From Chara braunii (taxonomy: Eukaryota > Streptophyta > Charophyceae > Charales > Characeae): DNA of 33,795 nucleotides. The stretch covers positions 1,444,281-1,478,075 of the forward strand of contig BFEA01000267.1 of the NCBI GenBank assembly GCA_003427395.1, read 5' to 3'. The notes under the pieces were generated by a model that searched no databases, had not been told where the DNA came from, and saw only the letters and a list, made by a program, of their open reading frames with translations. Positions 8,064-17,383 of the stretch are shown here, piece after piece. Positions within the stretch are counted from its first letter, which is position 1; every line of letters starts with the position of its first letter. Made by a program: the position numbers and the translations under genes.

Positions 8064-9369
8064 GTGGAAGAACCGCCACTTGTCTGTATTTCGGCTCGTT
8101 GGTCAAGTCCGGCTCTTTCCACGGTGTAATTTCCTCGCCCTTCGGTACCTTGGCAGGTCGATGCAGACGTGTCAGTCCGTCGGCGTTGCCGTGTCGCTCT
8201 GTCTTCCGGTGGACGATATCGAAGTCGTACTCTTGCAGTCGCACCGCCCAACGGCCAATCATGCCCGTGTAGTTGGTGAGCTTCTTCAATGCTAGCAGAG
8301 GCTCGTGATCCGTCACGAGGTGAAACTTCTGTCCGTAGGGATAACAGATGGAAGTGTTGGATTCCCCAAACTACCGCATAGCACTCGCGTTGAGGTGCGG
8401 AGTCGTTCCTTCGTTCGTCCGGTACGGTGCATGACGCGTACTCGATGACGTGTTCTCGACCACCGTTCCCCTTCTGCGCTAGAATAGTGGAAACAGCTTC
8501 CGGTTGCCAGTCTGTGATGAGAATGAACTGCTTCGAGGGGTCTGGCCGAATCAAAATAGGGGCCGTCGCCAGAGCGTCTTTGAGGGTTGCAAAGGCCTGT
8601 TGGCACTCCGCGTCCCAACTGAGAGGCTGGTCCTTTCGTAACATATTCGTTAGTGGTCGTGCAATCGTGGCAAAACCCTTGATGAAGCGTCGGTAGTACG
8701 ACGCCAGCCCCAAGAAGGCTCGAACCTGCGTCAGTGACATGGGAACCGGGGCTTCCTTCACCGCCGCAACTTTTCTCGAGTCCGGCCGCAATCCTCCACG
8801 TGTCACGACGTAGCCCAAGAACGAAATTTCCGAGAGGAAAAATCCGCTCTTCTCAAGCGCAATCTTGAACCCAGCGTCTCGCAACGCGCCCAATCCCCAT
8901 TCGATATGTTGAGCGTGCCCGTGATAGGTTTCCGAATAGAGACTATGATATCGTCCATGTACACGATCACGTAGAAGTTAATCATCCCTTGCGTCAGTCG
9001 TGTCTTGTTGACGAAATTCTGGAACGTCATGTTCATCGCTCGCTGAAACGTGGCAGGCGCATTGCAAATCCCGATCGGACACCGAACCCACTGCCACGTG
9101 CCCTCAAATAGTACAAAGGCCGTCTTCGGCCGATCTTCTTCCCTTACCAGAATATGATGGAAGCCATGCCGAATATCAAACTTGCTGAAATAATTAGTGC
9201 ATCCAATCGCATCCAGCAAATCATCAATCCGGGGGAGGGGATACACATCTTTGATCGTGATTTCATTCAGCTTGCGATAATCAATGCAAATGCAAATCAC
9301 CCCGTTTTTCTTCGGTACTAACACTACGGGAAAGGACCAAGGTCTGGTAGCGGGTTCAATCTAGCCGCT
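8032..9369 (-). pseudogene. E1 reverse transcriptase and RNase H, frameshifted
   Basis: RT begins near 9369. Motifs in order: WSFPVVLVPKK, IDYRKLNEITIKDVYPLPRI, FSKFDIRHGFHH, TAFVLFEGTWQW, GICNAPATFQRAMN and the catalytic VYMDD. A TAG replaces the Trp of the GWIEP motif near 9361. Immediately after YMDDIIV a 2-bp duplication (near 8938-8943) shifts the frame, and homology resumes as YHGHAQHIEW, SFLGYVVTRGGLRPD and FLGLASYYRRFIKG. RNase H follows: LITDWQPEAV, RECYAVVWGIQHF, then another frameshift near 8340, then VTDHEPLLALKKL and HGNADGLTR. The protein would copy element RNA into DNA, but this copy cannot make it intact. Confidence 0.93.
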
Positions 9370-9514
9370 GGCTTCCAACTCCCGAATTCGTTCGAGAGCC
9401 TTTTTGCGTTCAATCAAGGAATACCAATAAGGTTTGCAATGAATCGGGGAGTGATTTTCTGTCTGAATTTCATGTTGGATTACTAACGACAACCCAATGT
9501 CAGTGTCTGACACA

Positions 9515-10059
9515 CTAATCGCTCCTTGATATTCCGTTAGAATATCCGCAATTTACCCAGTGGATTTCATCCGGCACGTACTGTGGGACGTGCCGTTCGA
9601 AAAGTTGGTCCCAGATCCGAACGTCAATCTGCTTCGTGCTCGCCTGTTTTGCCAAGTCGGATGGAGGCGCCGAGATGAACGAATGGTCCGATCGCCAGGA
9701 GAACACGGTGGCCATCATCTGGGCATCTTCTTCCCGATGGCCATGTGTCCTTCCGGGGTAATCCCATCACAAACATCTCGCCATGGCACTTCCTTGGTTG
9801 CGATCTTTATCCCCAGTCCGTTTGTTTCTGCTTCGAAACGCCTAGGGGGTTCCAGAGAGCTTGCTTCCGCCCCCAAGCGTAACAATCTCACTTCTTTAGC
9901 CGATGTTAGTAAGGACTTGGGTAGATCTGTAATGTCACAGTCATGCTTCTTGTCGCTGTACCGGGCGAGGAGAGGGGTGATTCCTTCGTACAGAGTTTGA
10001 GGGGGTTCCAAAGAATTGACCATCCTCGAAATCTGCACGAGGGGCTCTCCCAAGATCAT
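9515..10059 (-). pseudogene. E1 protease-RT linker region
   Basis: Two frames: 9715-10059 (ILGEPLVQIS, SLEPPQTLYEG, LLARYSD) and 9515-9718 (MMATVFSWRSDHSFI). Both match E2 (ILQISDLADDLEPPRTLYEG at about 31050-31125; MIATVFSVRTS near 31391). The region is conserved between the two elements but matches no domain I know. A frameshift separates the two parts, and a TGA at 10081 separates it from the protease. Confidence 0.65.
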
Positions 10060-10080
10060 TGCCTTGGTTCTTTGAATTTT

Positions 10081-10842
10081 TCAGCTGGTCAGTTGCATCG
10101 TTCTCGCTATCGTTTTGGGCGGCGGGTAGTAAACGCGCTGTCGTGCTAATTTCAAGATCTCCGGATCATCTTCGTCACTGCTGTTCGCATCACTCGTTGA
10201 TGACTTTCCGTCTGCGGATTCATCCCAGGAGATCATGCGGAGAGTCCCTGCCATCATCGGCGAAACCCGCGGAACCGCGTTAATAGTAGTGCGAAGGGTC
10301 AATGACATGGGCACAGCGTAGGGTTTTCCCCCTGTATTTCGGAGGACGATCGATCGTCGTTCGAAGTTCAGGTTTGCTCGTAACGCCACAAGAGCGGGAA
10401 GTCCGAAAAGAACGTCGTACGTATTGACATCCAGTACTACGACATCCCCAAGCGCGTGCACTTTACCCAATCGGAAAGCGACATTGGTAATTCTTCCCAC
10501 GGTTTTAATCCTTTCTTCGTCAGCCGAAACGAGCTGATCTTTCTCAGAAAGCATGATCAGGTCGTTTTTCCTACCTGCCCTTTCGACCACTCTTAGTGAA
10601 ATAGCCAACACAGCTGCTCCCGAGTCTATAATTGCGTTGTAAGGAATTCACCAAATTTCAATATCACATTCTGCGGATTTCCACGGAATTGGTTTAATCC
10701 GAAAGAAATGATTGTCTTTCTGAATTAAACCTACCCGTATTGGATCCGGAGTGCCTGTTGGGTTTTCTTCTGGCGCGGGGCCTTTGGCTTTTGCATTCGG
10801 TGTTCGGGCGAGGACGAATCGCTTTCGGTTTGCCTTGCAATG
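10081..10842 (-). pseudogene. E1 retroviral-type aspartic protease, interrupted by one TGA
   Basis: Reading continues in the gag frame. WKSAECDIEIW is followed by a TGA (10648-10650), then IPYNAIIDSGAAVLAIS with the DSG catalytic triplet, and later DVNTYDVLFGLPAL, the usual second half of a retropepsin. The C-terminal tail is acidic. In E2 the codon at the TGA is glycine, so this is a point mutation. It would cleave the gag-pol polyprotein. Confidence 0.82.
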
Positions 10843-12281
10843 CTATAGCATTCGCTCGTTGGCTTGCTCGGAGATCGAGAGTAGGTGACCGATCGGAAGG
10901 GGAATCCGATGGTCCAAGGCTCGGATGATGTTTAATACATCGATCTCTCCTGTGACGAAGGTGGGTCCTCCCGACTCCATTTCCCCTACAAACGGTCGCC
11001 ACTCCGCCACCTCTTTTGGTTCTGGCGCTGGTCTGATTGTTCCGATCATTCTAAGCCCAGGACATCCCAGCAACACATACTGATCTAGCAGAATTAGCTC
11101 AGCGGCCTCTTCCGTGGTGGCCAGGGCACTTCCCCCACCCTCCACCTCTTCCATCAAAGCGCCGACTCGTCCAGGTCCGTTGGCGATGGGAGCCGCAGCC
11201 ATAGGTGCGACCCCGATCCGCTGTTGTGGGGGTCGGTGGGGGCAATCACGGGCTAGATGTCCTGGTTGATGACAGGCATAACAGACATTCAGATTATTTG
11301 CGACTTCTCCGAGTGCAGGTGCCGGGGCTAATCCTTGCTGCATCGGAGAGGCGCGTACCACAATGGGCCACATGTTCCTCATCATGGCTTCCAGCCGAGC
11401 ATTGTGCTCTCGCTGCTCCTTTTTGCTTTCCTGGATCAAACTAATCAAGGTTTTGGTTAGTTCGAAAATGGGTGCCGATTCGTTCGTTCGTGCGGGAGCC
11501 TCAACTAGTGGTGGGGGTAGCGCCCTGACGGGCGGGGGCATCATAGGAGCAGAGATGCTCGAAGTCTCGCTTAGGATTACTCGTTTGGGGCCTATTTGTT
11601 CCATATAGGTGACAAGTCCTGATACAAACCCCATGTTTTCAAATTTATTCTGCAAAGCAGCCAGCTCCGCTCTCGCTCGTGCGAGCTCGGTCGAATCTCC
11701 GTCTCTAGGGTAGTCTTCTCCTTCCAGGAAGTTCGCCGTGAACTTCGTTTCCATTTCTTCCGCACCAGCCATAATCTGTTGTAGCGTATGAGTGATGGGG
11801 GAAAATTGCTTACGCAACTTAGCCCTTATTGTCCGGCTGCGGAGTCCGTCAATGAACAGATCTCTCCCTGCTTGCTCACCTCGCTCAGTTCTTACGAACA
11901 TTCTGTAGAACCGGTTTCGATATTCCGCGATGGATTCGAGCAGTTTTTGCACTCGGTCCTTGATCATGTACAATGCTTGCTCGGGGTGAACATAATCGAA
12001 TCGGTTCATAAAGTCCCGTTCAAAGGTCGGGAGATCCACCCATACATAGGTACTAAACCAATGATGAGCGTCTCCTCCCATTCGAGCCGGAATGTTGATT
12101 AGTGTTTCGTGATCGTCGTACTTTTGTGCTCTAAGCGTGGCCAACCATGCTCCTGCGAGATGGTGCGCTGGATCTAATAGATAGAGATCCGGTGGCAACA
12201 TGGGAGCTCGTGCACGTGGGGCAGGTTGATTAGGTGGATTAGCATTTTGTTGCAGAACCGGATTTTGCACATGGCATCCAT
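10843..12281 (-). pseudogene. E1 gag (capsid and CCHC nucleocapsid)
   Basis: The capsid region includes DAHHWFSTYVW, FERDFMNRFDY, a YRNRFYRMFVRTERG segment and FIDGLRSRTIRAKLRK. A zinc knuckle CYACHQPGHLARDC lies near residue 330. The frame opens at 12270 without ATG; a 2-bp TG duplication there seems to have cut it off from ATG GAT GCC ATG at 12281. It ends at a TAG at 10843-10845, where E2 has a glutamine in the same place; homology continues in frame into the protease, so gag and protease were once one frame. Confidence 0.88.
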
Positions 12282-12422
12282 ATTGGCGGCTCGTCGGTTA
12301 GCCGATCTGCTTCTGGTGATGATAGGGTCGCGTCTATGCGCGTTCCGAGGGCGAGGTCGCCCACGGTTAGCCAGGTCGCCTAATTAACGTGCTATCAATC
12401 CTAAGACCCTAGCCACGTGTCG

Positions 12423-12435
12423 GGCTCCGATACCA
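12423..12435 (-). other. E1 primer-binding site
   Basis: On the minus strand TGGTATCGGAGCC directly follows the 5' LTR. It differs by one base from the plant initiator-Met primer site TGGTATCAGAGCC. E2 has the identical 13-mer. The primer is presumably initiator tRNA-Met or a close variant. Confidence 0.8.
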
Positions 12436-12750
12436 ACCTCACGCCCAGCGCGACTTTCTGATCGGAGTGGGGTGTGGGCCTGGAAGTGCGAAAAGGGGTG
12501 TGCCAAGGATTTTTGGGGAAAGTGGGGGAGTCTTAAGGGTATGAATGCAATTAAGCGAATGAGGGATGCGTGTGCAAGGGACTCAAGGCCCGATGGGGAC
12601 CGGGCATTGTGGGCGACGGTTTACGGGGAAATCCCTCAGTGGTGGAGGCAGACCTGAACAGTTAGGCCGTCGGGGGCCACCACGTGTCGCAGGCCGCCGC
12701 GTACTTGGATTGGGCCTTCGGAATTCCGGAGTTCTCTGTTTGCCGCTACG

Positions 12751-13074
12751 TCAGCAATTCACACAAAACGTATTGGGCCAATAGGGGGCTATGGCTGACC
12801 ACGGAACTACACTGAGCTGGTGATACGGGAGAAGAAGGCGGAAAGGAGGGAAACTGGTGGTGATGACGACAAATCCCGGGTGGGTGAAGTAGTAGGTGTG
12901 GTCGGGGGAACGGAAATCAGAGCACCGAGGGTCGCTAGAGGTGGCGCCGTGGAATTCTCGTGGACATAGTCGATTCTCCGTGTGACAGGGGTATCGCGTC
13001 CTTATGAGCTCGTTTATCCAAGGGGTGAAGTAGTCCGGGCCGTAGGATGAGTCTGAGCTCCAAGATCGCGTCAT
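12751..13074 (-). CDS. LORF, E1 5' LTR copy (107 aa)
   Basis: Same protein as at 1894-2529, with point substitutions but no indel in the shared part. It keeps CHTENRLCPREFH, PGFVVITTSFPPF, LLPYHQLSVVPW and CVNC, and stops (TGA) right after CVNC. The second residue of the HC pair is Gly here. It lies about 960 bp downstream of the LTR TATA box, so it would be the first long ORF on E1 RNA, some 470 nt before gag. Confidence 0.6.
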   Translation of the reverse strand: MTRSWSSDSSYGPDYFTPWINELIRTRYPCHTENRLCPREFHGATSSDPRCSDFRSPDHTYYFTHPGFVVITTSFPPFRLLLPYHQLSVVPWSAIAPYWPNTFCVNC

Positions 13075-13718
13075 GGTATCATCGTCGATGGAATGGCTCG
13101 GGTCGGGTTATCGTCACCGCGCACAAGCACGTGCAGGACAGGCAGGCTCAGTGGCGCCTCGGCGTGCTCGTACGGGATGATGGTTCCGCCGCGAACCTTT
13201 TTGGGTTGGCGAATCGACGTACGGGAATGCGTGTCAGGGCGCGACTCCGATCGCGTTTACACGTGTTCTCGCGCGGCGTTCGCGGGGCCAAACTTCGGAT
13301 CGTCTAATTGCTTCGGATTATGCAAGATGCAACCATATCATAACCCCATCGTGAGACAAGCAAAAGCGAGAATAAAATCGCTATCGGGGCCAGATTTTTA
13401 TCCCCTCTACAGCGGCATTAGGTGTGGGCAAAGATTCGACACAAACATAAAGCAAGGACAAGGATTCTCAGCACAAAGATAGACAAGCAGGCATAACATC
13501 CATACATCCATACATTCGACAATCATACACACAATGCAATCAGGACGGACATTGCAAGGACAAGTGTGAGCAAAAATCCAAGCCCAGATGTCAGAAAGCC
13601 GAAACGAAAATAAGAACGGGCAAACCGCCCGGAGCCGCAATCAAAATGTATATACACAGATGAAGAGGGGGAAAAGACAAAGAAACAGCAAATCCGCGTC
13701 CATCGACCTCAACTCTCT

Positions 13719-13722
<4 letters not shown>

Positions 13723-13779
<57 letters not shown>
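13723..13779. repeat. (CT)n microsatellite in E1 5' LTR
   Basis: About 28 CT units. They lie within the ~330-bp segment absent from the E1 3' LTR. The solo LTR carries a CT run of its own at 21758-21819, between its TATA box and LORF. Confidence 0.97.
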
Positions 13780-13781
<2 letters not shown>

Positions 13782-14035
13782 ATGCGGACAGTCCGTCGTC
13801 ACGCACCAACCCGTGAAGTTGTCACCCCGCTTAGTCCTCCCGCACCCGTCGAATTCGCCTGTGCCCACAGTCCGTCGTGGCCCACGTCAATCCCGCGCGT
13901 TCGGCACCAGCCCGTCGGGTCGCCCAACTCCTACTCTACTCACCTCTTACTTCGCTCGTGTGCCGACCCTTCCTGATCGCGCAACCCCGAGCTTCCAACA
14001 ACGGGTTAAGAGAGTTGACTAATCGCGCAGCCGAA

Positions 14036-14042
14036 ATTTATA
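14036..14042 (-). promoter_or_regulatory. TATA box of E1 5' LTR
   Basis: Minus strand CTATAAATTTCGGC, identical in core to the 3' LTR copy and close to CTATAAATTCCGC in the E2 LTR. Transcription would start roughly 30 bp downstream. Confidence 0.6.
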
Positions 14043-14833
14043 GCGTGCATGCTTGCACGAAGAACACGGAATTACCAGGACTTAGAGTGAAGATTAGCGA
14101 GGGAGTGTCTGCGTTCTGCATGATCGGCCGCGGCGTGGGGGACGTAACCCTTCTCCACGCATCGATCCGAGCATGCAAGCCGCGGCTCACAAAAATTTCA
14201 GCAAAAGAAAAAGAGGGAGGGCGGGAGAGACGCAGTGCAAGAAGAAAGATAGAGTTATAATGGCGCCCGCCTAAAATTACAGTTACACACACGATTAAGG
14301 GCGCCCACTAATCAGAGTACCGTTGCGGACGCATGAAGAAGCGCGTAGACAAAAGGCGCCGCGCGGCAGGAAAATCCTAATTCCTAAATTCCTATCTAAT
14401 GTGAAAAAGCAAAAAAAGCGCAGTTTTCAGAAAGAAAGTCCGAAATTCCGAGAGCCATCGGGGGCTCGACAAAATTCGAAAAAGATTTAAGGAAATTCAA
14501 AAAGAACGAAGCAATTTCCCGCGCGATGTCCGCGCCCAAAAGATCGAAAACGAACCGAAGGAAACGACGTCAACATTTATTAATCGCGCATGCGCGCGGC
14601 AACGCGCCAGACGTCCATCCGACCAATCAATCAACCGGCCGTCCCAAGACACACCCAGCTCCGTGCCCAGCCATTCGAAAAAAAAAGAAGCGACGAAAAG
14701 GACGAAAAAGCGAGGGCACTGATGCAATTCTCCACCGATCCCGATCTCCCATAATTGGCCCAATCTTCCCAACTTAGGACCCCTCGTTGCAACCACGCAG
14801 AAAATCGCACGTTACAGAAAGTGGTTTGTCACA

Positions 14834-14860
14834 GCGCTGGGCATGAGGTTAGGCGTCACA
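14834..14860 (+). repeat. GCGC target-site duplication and last 27 bp of the host LTR
   Basis: GCGC at 14834-14837 repeats 1876-1879. The following bases tgggcatgaggttaggcg-tcaca complete the plus-strand LTR interrupted at 1879. Because the E1 LTR end is itself an inverted copy of this sequence, the junction looks like a 27-bp terminal inverted repeat. Confidence 0.75.
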
Positions 14861-15190
14861 GTCTGGCCCCAACGAATCTGTGTTGATCAATTTCATGGAC
14901 ATGAAGGTCAAGTGTAGGAATGGTAAAATCAAGTAATGGTCATAGTTGACAGGTTTAGCAAGTTCGCTGTTTTTGTTCCATTGCCTGCCCAAGCAAAGAC
15001 TGAATTAGTGATTACAGAGTTTTTTAATCACTGGGTCAAGGATTATGGGCACCCCTTGACCGTCGTTAGTGACCGCGACACTAGGTTCACTGGTGAGCGC
15101 TGGCAGCAATTAATGAAAGTCTATTGGTCTAAGTTGACCATGTCATCAGGCAGACACCCTGAGACTACTGGACCTACGCATGTATATTAG
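14861..15190 (+). pseudogene. Chromovirus integrase core fragment
   Basis: A plus-strand gypsy integrase of a different family from E1. The frame at 14936 reads MVIVDRFSKFAVFVPL, then LTVVSDRDTRFTG with the second catalytic Asp, and SSGRHPETTG just before the position of the catalytic Glu. After TGPT the sequence jumps to LRMYIRPDQEDR, so the Glu helix is deleted in this copy. Upstream (14880-14935) FMDMKVKCRNGK belongs to the same core in another frame. The 5' part is cut off by the LTR remnant. Confidence 0.85.
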
Positions 15191-15800
15191 ACCCGACCAA
15201 GAAGATCGGGACGAGCACCCCCCTAAGGTAGCGATTGCGTATAATAATTCCGTAGACTTGACTACCTCACAGACACCTAATGAGTTCCACAGAGGATGGC
15301 GTCCTAGGGGGATTGTCTAAATCCTGACCAGGTTCATAATGAACAAACTGCTGCAGCAAGACTTAATGCTACGCATGTATATTAGACCCGAGTCCAGCCA
15401 TTTCGTCAAAACAGACATATTATATTTTTTGAACGAAATCAAAACTGATTTTTTTGGCCAAAATCCGGTCGGAATTTTTTGCTCCTGGGGGTCCGGCGTT
15501 CCCAGAACGCCGGACCCCCTACATGTATCTGGTCCATGGTTGAGACCAGACAGGAGCAAGAAAATCCGACCGGATTTTGACAAAAAAAGTCAGTTTTGAT
15601 TTCGTTAAAAAAATATAATATGTCCGTTTTGACGAAATGGCTGTTCGACCAAGAAGATCGGGAAGAGCACCTCCCTAAGGTAGCGATTGTGTATAATAAT
15701 TCCGTACACTTGACTACCTCACGGACACCTAATGAGTTCCACAGAGGATGGCGTCCTAGGCGGATTGTCTAAATCCTGACCACATTCATAGACTGCCGCC
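15174..15800 (+). repeat. Direct duplication within the chromovirus integrase
   Basis: Copy 1 (about 15174-15338) and copy 2 (about 15366-15391 plus 15646-15790) share tgctacgcatgtatattaga-type sequence and then ccaagaagatcggg through gcgtcctaggNggattgtct. Both encode PKVAI(A/V)YNNSV and TPNEFHRGWRPR, the motif after the integrase core. Copy 2 keeps upstream residues (MNKLLQQDLMLRMYIRP) missing in copy 1, and is split by a MITE. Confidence 0.8.
15392..15645. mobile_element. 254-bp palindromic MITE inserted in the integrase
   Basis: Arms of about 90 bp are inverted copies: left ccagccatttcgtcaaaac, right gttttgacgaaatggctg, with only scattered mismatches. A second small stem (gggggtccggcgtt / aacgccggaccccc) sits in the middle. 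The flanks carry CGA on both sides (15389-15391, 15646-15648). The duplicated integrase copy 1 shows the uninterrupted site acccgaccaag near 15198. It is non-coding and probably non-autonomous, mobilised by a DNA transposase with 3-bp target duplications. Confidence 0.82.
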
Positions 15801-15810
15801 CGGTACAAGG

Positions 15811-16413
15811 GAGTCTGCTATGCAGTATGAAATGGACTTGAAGCGCGTCACGGAGAACATTAGAAAGGCCTAACATCAAATAATAGAACAAGCCAACAGG
15901 CACCGCAGACCATCGCAGTTTGCTGTAGGCGACTTAGTCTGGGTCAAGTCCAAGGACTTTCTCCCCAAAGAAGGCATACCGCAGAAGCTGTTGCCAGCCT
16001 ATAAAGGACAAGTTCTCCACATCATCCGAGACGTAGATGGTCCTTCCTATACGATAGAGATCCCACCGCATCTGCACACTTATCCCATTTTTCATGTGTC
16101 CAAGTTACTTCCTTGCAAGACAACTGACAAGTTCCTATCACAAACATCAATGATCCCACCTGATATGGATGGTAGATATGATCTCGACAGAATTGTAGCT
16201 GAAGACGTCTACCGATCAGGACCGTGATGAAGGGGACGACCCCAGCGACAGTAAAAAGTCAGGTTTGCGTACCAAGAGCCCGAAGAAGATCGCTGGTTCA
16301 CGAGGGATGAGCTTGTAGAGACTGCAGCCGATATTGTTTTCTTCTATGAGAGGGCAAGGAGAGAGATCAATGTTGCACATAGGAGGACCTCGAAATTAGG
16401 CCAGCATGAGTGA
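15811..16413 (+). pseudogene. Chromovirus pol C-terminus with chromodomain, several stops
   Basis: One frame, with stops: AMQYEMDLKRVTENIRKA, then a stop, then FAVGDLVWVKSKDF, KLLPAYKGQVLHII, PPHLHTYPIFHVSKLLP (the gypsy 'HPVFHVSxL' motif), YDLDRIVAEDVYRSGP, two TGAs, a TAA, then KVRFAYQEPEEDRWFTRDEL and FFYERARREINV. The last part is a chromodomain (the W...EL core after a hydrophobic strand), which in chromoviruses steers integration to methylated-histone chromatin. It ends at TGA 16411-16413. Confidence 0.82.
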
Positions 16414-16922
16414 AAGGATTTCACGCTGCAGACCCCTGAAAGTCGGTCACACATCCCTGCAAGTCCCGGAAGGTCTGAAGTCCCCAGTCGCAGCGTCGCG
16501 TAGGGTAGGTCTGATAGGCCAGTAAATTGTCTCATAGGCCCGACCCAGGAAACATCCGGAAGAGTCAGGGTGGAATTGAGGGGTCTGATGCCCATGGAAA
16601 AGTCCAGAGGGCTGAGTTGTTGTACAGCCTGTCCGCTACCCACTGAAAAGTCCGGAATGTCCAAGTCCAGTCTTGAAGTCCACAAAAATTGCAGCAAGTC
16701 CCAGGAAAGCCCGGAAGATTCCGGACCGACAAAATGATTGCAGCAGACAGGCCGTGGTACCGGTCCGGTCTGAGGCAGGCCAAGCCAAGTCCAAGCCAGA
16801 GAGGCGCGCACCTGCAGGTCTATCGCAGTTGCTCTGACAAGGGCTATTCCGAAGCTGGAAGCCTGACTATTAAGCTTTCTTTTGTTTGCCACCGTTTGCT
16901 TTTTCTTTCTCTCCCACCATTT
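16414..16922. other. Intergenic stretch, possible chromovirus 3' LTR remnant
   Basis: No gene is seen. It is rich in short 'aagtcc' repeats (for example 16464-16484, 16611, 16653, 16697), as in a degraded LTR or satellite-like sequence following the chromovirus pol. No paired LTR is present in the window to confirm it. Confidence 0.35.
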
Positions 16923-16925
16923 CAT

Positions 16926-17314
16926 GACGGCAAATTTTTGAAATGCCCCTCTGACTTCCATGTAGTATGCCCCTCTGATGGCCTACTTACCCTTTCGCAG
17001 CCCTCTGACAACTATTGAAGTTTCTGGCAACCCCCTGGTGTCGTTTGGGCCCGAAATATGTTCAATATGCCCCTACGGGTATGGGTTCCAAATTTCCAGT
17101 ATGCCCTGGTAGCTCCCCTCCCAGGGCCAGGGAAACGGGCGCGAGTGCCACCAACTGCCACTGGGGCATGCTGGAAAGTTGCACCCCTCAGTGACAGGGA
17201 CCTGCAGGAAACGTCAGATGCCCCAAGGGCGCGACAGGGTTAGTCGGTCCTCAGAGGGGCATACTGGAAACAATATCAAATGGAAGTCGGAGGGGCATTT
17301 CAAAAAATTTCGTC
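16926..17314. mobile_element. 389-bp inverted-repeat element (MITE-like)
   Basis: Left end gacggcaaatttttgaaatg then cccctctgacttccat; the right end is its reverse complement with few mismatches (atggaagtcggaggggc, then atttcaaaaaatttcgtc). CAT flanks both ends (16923-16925, 17315-17317), a likely 3-bp duplication. Internally it repeats 'atgcccct' motifs. It has no significant ORF. Confidence 0.72.
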
Positions 17315-17383
17315 CATAAAAAAAAAGAAGAAAAGGGGGAAAAAATCCTTTCCCACAGACACATCAGAATATATATATTATCC

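Larger units (their letters stand above)
1880..14833 (-). mobile_element. E1: nearly complete Ty3/gypsy-like LTR retrotransposon with extra ORFs
   Basis: The ends are TGTGAC and GTCACA, flanked by the 4-bp duplication GCGC (1876-1879 and 14834-14837). Along the minus strand the order is 5' LTR, PBS, gag, protease, RT, RNase H, PHD-like finger, integrase, pol C-terminal module, ORF-A, ORF-B, 3' LTR. RT-RNaseH-IN order is the gypsy arrangement. The two LTRs are about 94% identical by eye over the stretches compared, apart from one indel of roughly 330 bp, so the insertion is old. Pol carries several stops and frameshifts. Confidence 0.9.
12436..14833 (-). repeat. E1 5' LTR
   Basis: It pairs with 1880-3966. 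On the minus strand it starts TGTGACAAACCACTTTCTG at 14833. Its U5 end reads gcgtgaggt and runs straight into the PBS; the terminal gcgtcaca present in the 3' LTR is absent. It holds a TATA box (14036-14042), LORF (12751-13074) and a CT tract. Confidence 0.88.

Noticed and set aside
13588-14022. 144-aa frame with Ser-Leu repeats
   Set aside because: The repeats are the CT microsatellite; the frame is not conserved in the other LTRs.
1880-14860. 27-bp terminal inverted repeats, as in a DNA transposon
   Set aside because: The inverted match arises because E1 inserted in reverse into the end of a related LTR; the TSD and internal genes show an LTR retrotransposon.
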